Shown here: positions 1 through 8,110 of the stretch, one piece after another
How positions within the stretch are numbered: the stretch's first letter is position 1
Layout: every line of letters begins with the position of its first letter
Notes under the pieces: model-generated
What the model saw: only the letters and a program-made list of their open reading frames with translations
Database searches by the model: none
Told to the model about the DNA's origin: nothing
Origin: Clostridiales bacterium
GTDB taxonomy: Bacteria > Bacillota > Clostridia > Christensenellales > Pumilibacteraceae
Reading direction: 5' to 3'
Assembly: GCA_022508485.1 (NCBI GenBank)
Contig: JAFLVD010000001.1
Span: 124,001 to 188,000, forward strand
Length of the DNA: 64,000 nucleotides
Program-made: the position numbers and the translations under genes

Positions 1-431
1 TGTAATGTTTTGCCGCCTAAAAAATGCCCGGCGGTTTTAAGCGCCGCTCTAACCGAGTCGTTTTTTGGCGTCCCTGCAAAATCGCAGCCCGAAAGCAACG
101 AATAAACGTACATACCCGTTCCGCCGACGAGTATGGGAAGCTTTCCCGAGCGCGCCGTTTCTGTTACGGCGACCTTAGCAAGCTCGACGTACTCGCCCAC
201 TGAAAAGTCCTTATCTCCGTCCGCAACGTCGATAAGCTTGTGAGTAATTCCGCGGCACTCTTCTTTTGTAAGCTTACCTGTGCCTATATCGAAGCCGCGG
301 TAAATCTGCATGGAATCGGCGCCGATAAGCTCGCCGTTAAACTTTTCGGCAAGATTAAGCGCGATTTCAGACTTTCCGACGGCGGTACAACCTACTATAG
401 CGACCGTTTTTATACGATTCGCTTGAACCAC
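1..431 (-). CDS. miaA: tRNA dimethylallyltransferase MiaA (N-terminal part)
   Basis: Transfers a dimethylallyl group to A37 of tRNAs that read UNN codons; this makes the substrate for MiaB, encoded upstream in the same operon. The reverse strand reads a P-loop near the N-terminus (GCTAVGKS) followed by the family motif GADSMQIYRGFDIGT, then DVADGD and GGTGMYVYSL. The gene runs off the left edge, so only about 143 residues are visible. I place the start at a GTG codon (431), because a good Shine-Dalgarno (AAAGGAG) lies 8 nt upstream inside mutL and no ATG is available; this overlaps the end of mutL by 22 bp. Family identity is firm; the start is an inference. Confidence 0.93.
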   Translation of the reverse strand, partial: MVQANRIKTVAIVGCTAVGKSEIALNLAEKFNGELIGADSMQIYRGFDIGTGKLTKEECRGITHKLIDVADGDKDFSVGEYVELAKVAVTETARSGKLPILVGGTGMYVYSLLSGCDFAGTPKNDSVRAALKTAGHFLGGKTL

Positions 432-2224
432 TTTTCAATCTCCTTTTGAGAAAAGCATACGGCAATCGGTCTGCCGTGCGGACAAAACATGGCAATATTT
501 CTCGCGGTCATCTCGGCAAGTAGCGCGTCGATCTCGGATTTATTCAGGTCGTCGATTTCGCCCTTGACGGCGGCCTTACACGCCGCCTGCATAAGCCGTT
601 CGCGAAGCACCATAGGGCTTTTTTCGCGCGACGATATTGTAAGCAGGTCGGACACGAACGACTGTAAGTCAATCCCCACACACTCGAGAGGAACGGACGA
701 TAACGCAAAAGTATTATCGCCGAAAGGCGAAAGCGAAAATCCGCAGTCCTCTATCAATTCCAAGTTGTCCGTTATAGTTTCCGCGTCGCTCGGCGACACG
801 TCAAATACGAAGGGAACTATTAACGGCTGCGTTTTAAGCCGCTTGCTTTCGTACTCCGCCAGCAATCTGTCGTACAAAAGCTTTTCGTGTGCGGCGTGCT
901 GATCGACAAAATAGCACTTGTCGCCCGATTCGAGTATCAAATACGTATTGAATAATTTTCCTACATATTTACATTCGGCGGCCGCAAAATGCTCTTTTTG
1001 CGAGTAGTCGACGACAGTTTCGTATACGTCTGCATATTTATCGGCAGTCGGCGGCGGATCGGGATTGGGATTATAGGTTGATTGCGGCTCTTCTCGCCGC
1101 GCGATAGTATCGTCCGAACTTGAAGAAGGCTGTCTCGGTATAATATCGAAGAACGAGCCGAGCGTATGACTTCTCGTAAATTCGGGTTCGGGTGAAGGCG
1201 CGTCTATATGAAAATCCTCGTCGGTAAGACGCTTCGCTTCGGTAAGGCGCGGCATAACCGCGTTTTTAATGGCGCGCGCGACAATGGACTTAATCTTTAC
1301 CGTGTCAGCAAACTTAACCTGCATTTTACTCGGATGAACGTTTACGTCCACCATATCGAACGGCATTTCGATATGAAGTACGAAAAGCGGATATTGCCGT
1401 TTCATAAGATACGGCATGTATACGGACAGCGCCGCATAGCAAATGTCCGAGCTTTCCACATACCTACCGTTAATAATTATGTTTTGATAATTGCGCGACG
1501 GCTTGGTAAACGTGGGAACGCACGTATACCCTACTATTTTAACGGGCGGTTCGTCAAGCTCGACTTTAAGCGTATTTTTAAGTACGGTATCACCGTAAAC
1601 GGCAAAAACTGCGCTTTGGAGTCCCTCGCCCGACGACGAAAAGTGTTTTGTTTCGCTCTCGAACTTGAAAACGATATTGGGATTTGCGAGGACGAGATGC
1701 TCTATAAGAGTAAAAATCTTAGTTTCTTCACGCGACGGCTTTGCCAAAAACTTTTTGCGCGCCGGAATTCTTTCGAACAGCTTTTCGACGGTAACGGTGG
1801 TACCGAGCTTTGCGCCGCATTCCTCGTGAGAGGAAAGCTTTCCGCCCACGTATGATACCTTTCCGCCCATTTCTGCCTCCGCGGTTCTCGAAACCATAGT
1901 AACGTCGGCAACGGCCGCGATGCTGGGAAGCGCCTCGCCTCTAAACCCGAGCGTGCCTATCGTGTCGAGATCCTCGATTTTTTTAATCTTGCTTGTGGCG
2001 TGAGGCAAAAATGCCGTTGGAAGATCGTCGAATTCAATACCGCAACCGTTGTCGGTAATGCGGATATAGTCTATTCCTCCGCCGCGAACGGTAACAAAAA
2101 TTTCGGTCGCACCGGCGTCGATTGCGTTTTCGGCAAGCTCTTTAACTATGGACGACGGGGATTCTACGACCTCGCCTGCCGCTATTCTGTTAAATATCTC
2201 GCTCGGAAGCTTGTTGATTTTCAT
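410..2224 (-). CDS. mutL: DNA mismatch repair protein MutL
   Basis: GHKL ATPase that links mismatch recognition by MutS to strand incision. The 604-residue protein has the N-terminal ATPase motifs ENAIDAGAT (about 32-40), DNGCGI (58-63) and GFRGEAL (93-99), a Pro/Ser-rich linker (about 340-395), and a C-terminal dimerisation/endonuclease domain. The endonuclease metal motif DQHA(x)2E(x)4E is at 441-452, but its last Glu is Asp here (DQHAAHE...D). The CPHGRP motif is at 581-586, as in endonuclease-type MutL proteins. Its start overlaps the mutS stop by 4 bp (ATGA), so translation is probably coupled. Confidence 0.97.
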   Translation of the reverse strand: MKINKLPSEIFNRIAAGEVVESPSSIVKELAENAIDAGATEIFVTVRGGGIDYIRITDNGCGIEFDDLPTAFLPHATSKIKKIEDLDTIGTLGFRGEALPSIAAVADVTMVSRTAEAEMGGKVSYVGGKLSSHEECGAKLGTTVTVEKLFERIPARKKFLAKPSREETKIFTLIEHLVLANPNIVFKFESETKHFSSSGEGLQSAVFAVYGDTVLKNTLKVELDEPPVKIVGYTCVPTFTKPSRNYQNIIINGRYVESSDICYAALSVYMPYLMKRQYPLFVLHIEMPFDMVDVNVHPSKMQVKFADTVKIKSIVARAIKNAVMPRLTEAKRLTDEDFHIDAPSPEPEFTRSHTLGSFFDIIPRQPSSSSDDTIARREEPQSTYNPNPDPPPTADKYADVYETVVDYSQKEHFAAAECKYVGKLFNTYLILESGDKCYFVDQHAAHEKLLYDRLLAEYESKRLKTQPLIVPFVFDVSPSDAETITDNLELIEDCGFSLSPFGDNTFALSSVPLECVGIDLQSFVSDLLTISSREKSPMVLRERLMQAACKAAVKGEIDDLNKSEIDALLAEMTARNIAMFCPHGRPIAVCFSQKEIEKWFKRIV

Positions 2225-4809
2225 TTTTCGGATTTTTCCTTTAAGTCGCAGAGTATATCGAGAGCGGCGCGCGGCGTGATATCGTCGATGTCCAGCTCTT
2301 GCAAAATCTTTATTATTTCGCCGTGCTTGGATACGTTATCGAACATGGAAAGCTGACGCGTGTCGTTTGCTTTATGCGCAATGTCGGCGTTCATAAGCTG
2401 TGATAATATTTGCTTTGCACGGTCGAGTACCGATTGCGGAAGCCCGGCAAGCGCGGAAACCTCTATGCCAAAGCTTTTATTGGCGCTTCCGCGCATAATT
2501 TTATGCATAAACTTAATGCCGCTATCCACCTCTTTTGCGGTAAATTTGTAATTTTTAAGCCCGTCGATCTCGCCTTCCAGCTCAGTTAACTCGTGGAAGT
2601 GCGTGGAAAACAGCACTTTTGCCTTGCAGGACATAGCTAAGTATTCCACAACCGCCCAAGCGATACTAAGTCCGTCGTACGTGGAAGTTCCTCGCCCTAT
2701 CTCGTCGAGAAGGACAAGACTGTTATTCGTTACGTTACTCAAAATCGACGAAACTTCGCTCATCTCGACCATAAAGGTGCTTCGACCGGTGGAAATATCG
2801 TCGCTCGCGCCCACTCGCGTGAAAATTTTATCCACAAGCCCTATTTCCGCCGATTTTGCTGGAACAAACGAGCCGATATGCGCAAGCACGGTTATAAGCG
2901 CGACCTGACGCATAAAAAGGCTTTTTCCTGCCATGTTGGGACCGGTTATTAGCATTATGCGCGAGTCGCCGCTATTTAGAGAAGCGGAGTTTGGAACAAA
3001 CGTTTCGTCGAGAGCCAAAAGCTCGGCAACCGGGTGGCGGCCTTCTGAAATATTTATTACGCCGTTTTCGGTTATCGTCGGCATTGCGTAGCCGTAGCTT
3101 TTAGCCGATTGCGCAAGAGCTACGATACAGTCAAGCTCGGAAATAGCCTTGCCGTTATCGTTTATAACACCGCACTTTTCCCTTATCCTTGCGAGAACGT
3201 CGGCATAAAGCTGTTTTTCGCGCTTTTCGGCAAGGTCGGCCGCGTTTATTACCTTGTATTCGAGTTCTTTAAGCTCGTCGGTGATATAACGCTCGGCGTT
3301 AGCCACCGTTTGACGGCGAACATACGTTTCCGGCACCATCGAATCGAACTGTCTCGGCACTTCGATAAAATAACCGAAAAGTCGGTTATATGAAATTCTT
3401 AAATTTTTAATACCCGTTTTTTCGCGTTCCCGGCTTTCCATTCCGGCAATTATATTGCGCGAATCGGATACGAGAGAACGGTATTCGTCAAGCTCGGAGT
3501 CGTAACCGTCTTTTATTGTTTTAATCTCTTCCTTTTTCGTCCCTGTCTGCTCGGGAACGGCAACCGCGCGGTCTATCAGCTCTTTCAATTCGTCAAGCGA
3601 AACAAGCCGCTTTTCAATATCAGAAAGAAGGGGCGAATCAACGTTCATTGCTTTTATTGCGGCTTTAAGTTCGGGAATTGCGCAAAACGCCGCATGCAGC
3701 GAGTAAACGTCCTTTGTCTTTATTTCGCCGAGCGAGAGATTTGACGAAATCCTTACAATGTCGCGAATTTTTTGAAGCTCTAAACGAAGCTTTTCGCGCG
3801 AAATCGTGTCGCCGTACAGACAATTAACCGCATTAAGCCGCTCGTCGATTTTTTTCTTAACGCAAAGAGGCCTAAGAATCCATTTTTGAAGCAGCCTATC
3901 ACCCATCGGCGTACAAGTTTTATTTATAACGTCTCGAAGCGTCGTGCCGCGTTTTTTGCTTTGCGACTCGACAAGCTCGAGAGTTTTGGCCGTGTTGGCG
4001 TCGATATCCATGTAGATATCCGATTCATACTGCTCGGGCCTGCCGATATTTACGTTGTCTCTAAATTGAAGGCTGCGAACGTAGGACACGAGCGCGCCTT
4101 CTGCGGAAAGACATGCCGGCGTTTTTTCCAGCTCTTTAAGTTCCTTAGCCGGAAGCACGTTCGAAAGGGTCGATTTTGCTATATCGTAGTCGAACATATC
4201 GTCGTCGTAAGCGCTCATCGGGCATACCGAGCCGAACTTAACCGCGGACAGCTCGGCGCTTTCGGCGAGCATTCTTCCGTTACAGATAATTTCCGCAGGA
4301 TATATCCGCATAAGCAAGTCGTTAAGCTTAACCTTGTACGGGTGCGGAATAAAAAAGTTATACGTTTCGGAAGTCGTGATATCGGTCCACACGGCGCCCA
4401 CTCCGCCGTCGCAAAGATAAAGCGACATAAGATAGTTGTTTTTGTCGTCCGAAAGGCTTTCGGGGTCGGTTATCGTACCGCCTGTAATAATGCGCGTTAC
4501 GTCGCGCTCGACAATCTTACTCGCCTTTGTGAGAGGATCTTCCATTTGGTCGCAAATTGCCACCTTGTAACCCTTTTTAAGCAGGCGCGTTATATACGTC
4601 TGAACTGCGTGGTACGGCACGCCGCACATGGGCGCGCGCTGACCTTCACCGCACGCTCTTCCCGTAAGCGTTAAATCAAGCTCGCGCGATACTGTAATCG
4701 CGTCCTCGAAAAACATTTCGTAAAAATCACCCAGTCTAAACATGAGTATTTTATCGGGATACTTGTTTTTTATCGCTTTGTACTGTCCCATCATAGGTGA
4801 AAGACTCAT
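2221..4809 (-). CDS. mutS: DNA mismatch repair protein MutS
   Basis: Mismatch-recognition ATPase of the methyl-independent mismatch repair pathway. The 862-residue length is normal for MutS1. The mismatch-reading Phe-x-Glu motif is at Phe29-Tyr-Glu31 (RLGDFYEMFF), the Walker A motif GPNMAGKS at about 623-630, and Walker B with the signature DEIGRGTST at about 702. The C-terminal helix-turn-helix and short clamp-binding-like segment (QLSMF) are present. The start overlaps the miaB stop by 4 bp. The order miaB-mutS-mutL-miaA is a common Clostridia arrangement. Confidence 0.98.
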   Translation of the reverse strand: MSLSPMMGQYKAIKNKYPDKILMFRLGDFYEMFFEDAITVSRELDLTLTGRACGEGQRAPMCGVPYHAVQTYITRLLKKGYKVAICDQMEDPLTKASKIVERDVTRIITGGTITDPESLSDDKNNYLMSLYLCDGGVGAVWTDITTSETYNFFIPHPYKVKLNDLLMRIYPAEIICNGRMLAESAELSAVKFGSVCPMSAYDDDMFDYDIAKSTLSNVLPAKELKELEKTPACLSAEGALVSYVRSLQFRDNVNIGRPEQYESDIYMDIDANTAKTLELVESQSKKRGTTLRDVINKTCTPMGDRLLQKWILRPLCVKKKIDERLNAVNCLYGDTISREKLRLELQKIRDIVRISSNLSLGEIKTKDVYSLHAAFCAIPELKAAIKAMNVDSPLLSDIEKRLVSLDELKELIDRAVAVPEQTGTKKEEIKTIKDGYDSELDEYRSLVSDSRNIIAGMESREREKTGIKNLRISYNRLFGYFIEVPRQFDSMVPETYVRRQTVANAERYITDELKELEYKVINAADLAEKREKQLYADVLARIREKCGVINDNGKAISELDCIVALAQSAKSYGYAMPTITENGVINISEGRHPVAELLALDETFVPNSASLNSGDSRIMLITGPNMAGKSLFMRQVALITVLAHIGSFVPAKSAEIGLVDKIFTRVGASDDISTGRSTFMVEMSEVSSILSNVTNNSLVLLDEIGRGTSTYDGLSIAWAVVEYLAMSCKAKVLFSTHFHELTELEGEIDGLKNYKFTAKEVDSGIKFMHKIMRGSANKSFGIEVSALAGLPQSVLDRAKQILSQLMNADIAHKANDTRQLSMFDNVSKHGEIIKILQELDIDDITPRAALDILCDLKEKSEK

Positions 4810-6095
4810 CGCACCACCTCGCCTGTGAGATTCGCGTTTTTAGCCGAAGTTATTTTAACCTTTGTAAATTGCCCTACCGCCGCTTCGCCGGTAAAAGATA
4901 CGGCAAGCTCGTTTTGCGCCTTTCCGTAAAACACGCCGTTTTTTTGTTCGGAAGTAAGGACGGTAAGCTCGCAGCCAACAAACGAAAGCGCGATATTTTT
5001 TGAAATTTCGAACTGCGTTTTAATAAGCCGCGAAATTCGCTCCTGCTTTGTTTTATAATCGATCTGCGGCATTTTGTCGGCAGGCGTGCCGCTTCGTCTC
5101 GAATAAATGAACATAAACAGATTGTTATACTTAACCTTTTCCACAAGGTCGAGCGTTTCGATAAAATCTTCTTCCGTTTCGGTCGGAAACCCTACCATAA
5201 CGTCCGAGCTTAGTCCTATATCCGGCACGGCATCCCTAACCGCCTTAATCTTATCCAAGTATTGTTCGCGCGTATAATGCCTGTTCATCGCTTTAAGCAC
5301 GCTGTTACTTCCTGCCTGAACGGGTAAATGAAGATTATGCGACAAAACCTTAGAGTTTGCTATTTCCTCGGCAAGCTCGACCGAAAAATCCTTAGGGTGC
5401 GAGGTCATAAATTTAAGACGATATTCTCTGCCGCAATCGAGAATTTTAAGTAAGTCGATAAAATTCTTTCCGCCGCAATCGTAAGAATTAACGTTTTGCC
5501 CCAGAAGAGTTATTTGCTTATACCCTTTGTCGAGAAGTCCGTTTACCTCTGCGACAATCTCGTCGATAGGTCGCGAGCGCTCGCGGCCTCTGACGTACGG
5601 AACGATGCAATACGTGCAAAAGTTATTGCAGCCGTACATTATGTTTACCCAGGCGTTAATGTTGTCGTCGCGTACGGCGCAGGACACCTCGTTTGTATCG
5701 CGATCGCCGTCCCAAATATCGACTATGCGCTTTCCGGTAGCCAAAAAAGTATCTATATACTCGATAACGCTGCGCTGATTGAACGTACCTAAAATAATAT
5801 CGACAAACGGGCAGCGCTTGAAAAGCATTTCCGCAACAGCTTTTTGCTGGGTCATGCAGCCGCAAACGATTAAAACCGCGCCCTTTTTCTTTTGGCTTTT
5901 TATTCTTCCGAGGTGGCCCAAAACCTTAGTCTCGGCGGTTTCGCGAACACAGCACGTATTCATAACGATAACGTCCGCCTCGCTAACCTCGTCGCACGAC
6001 GAAAAACCGCGAGAAGAAAGCAGTCCCGCTATTTTTTCAGACTCGTGCACGTTCATTTGACAGCCGTATGTATGAATATGATACTTACCGTTCAT
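4806..6095 (-). CDS. miaB: tRNA-2-methylthio-N6-dimethylallyladenosine synthase MiaB
   Basis: Radical-SAM methylthiotransferase that adds a methylthio group to i6A37 of tRNA, the step after MiaA. The 429-residue protein shows the N-terminal UPF0004 domain with its cluster cysteines (YGCQMN, NTCCVRE, CGCMTQ), the radical-SAM motif CNNFCTYC with the following VPYVRGRERSR, and a C-terminal TRAM domain. No Shine-Dalgarno precedes the ATG; a -10 box lies only 7 nt upstream, so the mRNA may begin at or next to the start codon. First gene of the miaB-mutS-mutL-miaA operon. Confidence 0.97.
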   Translation of the reverse strand: MNGKYHIHTYGCQMNVHESEKIAGLLSSRGFSSCDEVSEADVIVMNTCCVRETAETKVLGHLGRIKSQKKKGAVLIVCGCMTQQKAVAEMLFKRCPFVDIILGTFNQRSVIEYIDTFLATGKRIVDIWDGDRDTNEVSCAVRDDNINAWVNIMYGCNNFCTYCIVPYVRGRERSRPIDEIVAEVNGLLDKGYKQITLLGQNVNSYDCGGKNFIDLLKILDCGREYRLKFMTSHPKDFSVELAEEIANSKVLSHNLHLPVQAGSNSVLKAMNRHYTREQYLDKIKAVRDAVPDIGLSSDVMVGFPTETEEDFIETLDLVEKVKYNNLFMFIYSRRSGTPADKMPQIDYKTKQERISRLIKTQFEISKNIALSFVGCELTVLTSEQKNGVFYGKAQNELAVSFTGEAAVGQFTKVKITSAKNANLTGEVVR

Positions 6096-6102
6096 CTTGT
6101 TA

Positions 6103-6131
6103 ATTATACACTATTTTGTTATTTTTGTACA
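6103..6131 (-). promoter_or_regulatory. Predicted sigma-A promoter of miaB-mutSL-miaA
   Basis: On the minus strand TGTACA, a 17-bp spacer, then TATAAT. The -10 box ends 7 nt before the miaB ATG, which would place the transcription start at about the start codon. Seen directly; activity is inferred. Confidence 0.6.
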
Positions 6132-6140
6132 GTGATTTAT

Positions 6141-7508
6141 CTACAGATTATATGCCGAGTCGAATGCGGCGAGCTTTTCAGACATCTTTTGTTCGTATCG
6201 GTCGATATAAAGCTTAATATCTCGCATTGCGGCAAAGCGCGAAATAATTCCGCCGTGAATGAATTTACTTATGGCGCCTGCGCCGCACGACATAACACCG
6301 ACCGTTTCTTCCATAGTCGTAATATTGTTTACGCACTCGCAACCTACAAGCGAAAAACCCACGTTTTCGAGGTTGCCTGCCTGTCGCTTTTGCCGATACA
6401 AGTAGTACGGTCTGTAATCGCCTGCGTTATGAAGGCAATAGTCGAGCATGTCCGCGGCTGCGGCGTTTTCCACGTCGTTGTAGCGAATACCGCTGCCGTT
6501 TTTTCTACTTAGCGAGTGAACGGTAAAATTATCGGGTTTAAGCGCTTTTATACCCTCGAAGCTGTCGATAAAAGTTTCCGTCGTTTCATTTTCCAACCCT
6601 GCGATAAGATCGCAGTTGATTGTAAACCCGTATTTTTTTACAATCGAATAAGCATCGTAGAACTCTTTTACCGTATGATTTCGCCCTATTCTTTTAAGCG
6701 TATCGTCCGACAGTGTTTGAGGATTGACGCAAACCCTATTAACCCCAACGCTTTTAAGCGTGGCAATCTTTTCCTCGGTTATGGTATCGGGACGGCCTGC
6801 CTCGCACGTGTACTCGCAGTCGAAGCCTTTAATGCCGGTCAATAACTCTTTAAGCAAAGCTTCCGATAGCGCGGTAGGCGTTCCTCCGCCGATATAAACG
6901 GACAAAATCTTTTTTCCGCGCGAGTATAAAAAATCCACGGTACGGTTTATCTCGTCGGTTAAAAGCTTAACGTAAACTTCAGCGGCGGCGCCGTATTTAT
7001 CGATAGGCACAGACATAAACGAACAGTAATTACAGCGCGACGAACAGAACGGAATATGTATATAAAGATTGATATACTCCTCCGGGAAGAAAACCTTTTT
7101 ATCCTGAGCCTTGATTATATCGATTAACAGTCCGGCTCTAAACGGTTCGACGCGGTAAACTTCCGTCATAATTTTTGCGGCTTCTTCGAGCGATTTCTCG
7201 CCCTTAATACATTCGTAAACAAGCTTAGTCGGTCGAACGCCTGTAAGAGCGCCCCACGGCATTTTGCGCCCCGTAAACGCACTGAGGGCGTCGTAGAGCG
7301 CAATTTTGGTAACCCTGTCGTATCTTCTCTCTATCGGTACGGCGGAACAGTCGACAGTAGAACAGTCTATATCGATAGACTTATTATCGCAGGAAATACG
7401 GTAAATTCCGTTTTCCTCCGTCATCAGAATTTCCGGAATGTTATCACCGAAAAACAGTCGAGCCTCGTCAAAAAGCTCGGTGTCCGATTTTACGTCAAAT
7501 TGCCGCAT
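6141..7508 (-). CDS. hemZ: HemZ-type coproporphyrinogen dehydrogenase-like radical SAM protein
   Basis: HemN/HemW-superfamily radical-SAM protein of the HemZ branch. The motif CSSRCNYC follows IHIPF, and GGGTPTAL is the HemN-family glycine motif. About 120 residues precede the radical-SAM core, including GVRPTKLVYE, as in the HemZ family (about 490 residues). I chose the internal ATG at 7508, because a longer reading frame would run over 100 bp into the upstream gene; this start leaves a 14-bp overlap. The Shine-Dalgarno is weak. Whether HemZ proteins act in haem synthesis in anaerobes is unproven, and no other haem genes lie nearby. Confidence 0.85.
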   Translation of the reverse strand: MRQFDVKSDTELFDEARLFFGDNIPEILMTEENGIYRISCDNKSIDIDCSTVDCSAVPIERRYDRVTKIALYDALSAFTGRKMPWGALTGVRPTKLVYECIKGEKSLEEAAKIMTEVYRVEPFRAGLLIDIIKAQDKKVFFPEEYINLYIHIPFCSSRCNYCSFMSVPIDKYGAAAEVYVKLLTDEINRTVDFLYSRGKKILSVYIGGGTPTALSEALLKELLTGIKGFDCEYTCEAGRPDTITEEKIATLKSVGVNRVCVNPQTLSDDTLKRIGRNHTVKEFYDAYSIVKKYGFTINCDLIAGLENETTETFIDSFEGIKALKPDNFTVHSLSRKNGSGIRYNDVENAAAADMLDYCLHNAGDYRPYYLYRQKRQAGNLENVGFSLVGCECVNNITTMEETVGVMSCGAGAISKFIHGGIISRFAAMRDIKLYIDRYEQKMSEKLAAFDSAYNL

Positions 7509-8109
7509 AAGGATTGTACTTCCGTTCAAAGTCGAGCGTCGTTTCCTCGCCGTGTCCGGGATAAACCTCGTAGTCGCCGGGAAGTGCAAAAAGCTTTTTA
7601 AGCGATTTGACAAGGTCTGCGCCGTTACCGTACTTGAAGTCCCACCTGCCGACAGTCAGCTTAAACAGAGTGTCGCCCGAAAAAATACGCTTATTATCCA
7701 TGACGTAGCACACTCCGCCTGGGGTATGTCCGGGCGTGTGTATTACGCGAAAATCATGGTTTAAAAGAGTAAATTCGTCGCCGTCGTTTAAAAGTACGTC
7801 GGCATTAAACGGCTCGACCTGCTCGTCCGTGGTGTCGAAAAAATCCGCGCCGCGTAAAAAGGTATAATCTATCTCCGACATATAAACCGTAGCGCCCAGC
7901 TTTTTAATCTGCGCAACCGAACCGATATGGTCGAAGTGCGCGTGCGTTACGAGTACATACTTCGGTTTAAGCGAATTGCGCTCAAGGTATTTTTTTATAG
8001 GCGAAAAATCGGTGCCGGGATCGACAATTATCGCTTCGGTCCCTTCACCGATTATGTAACAGTTTGTCATCAACTCGCCCGAAACAACTACGTCCATACG
8101 CATATCCAC
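7495..8109 (-). CDS. MBL-fold metallohydrolase, YqgX/GloB-like
   Basis: A 204-residue metallo-beta-lactamase-fold hydrolase. The metal motif THAHFDH is present, along with further ligands in HTPGHTPGG, SGDTLF and YPGHGEET. The length and motifs match the short glyoxalase-II-like proteins usually found beside rel in Clostridia; the substrate may be a small thioester such as S-lactoylglutathione, but the sequence does not prove this. The start is either GTG at 8109, 2 nt after the rel stop, or an ATG a few codons in; no clear Shine-Dalgarno is seen, so coupling to rel is likely. Confidence 0.88.
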   Translation of the reverse strand: MDMRMDVVVSGELMTNCYIIGEGTEAIIVDPGTDFSPIKKYLERNSLKPKYVLVTHAHFDHIGSVAQIKKLGATVYMSEIDYTFLRGADFFDTTDEQVEPFNADVLLNDGDEFTLLNHDFRVIHTPGHTPGGVCYVMDNKRIFSGDTLFKLTVGRWDFKYGNGADLVKSLKKLFALPGDYEVYPGHGEETTLDFERKYNPYAAI

Positions 8110-8110
8110 G

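Noticed and set aside
3886..4674. A 262-codon plus-strand frame opposite mutS
   Set aside because: Shadow of mutS; Arg/Val/His-rich composition typical of antisense frames in this window.
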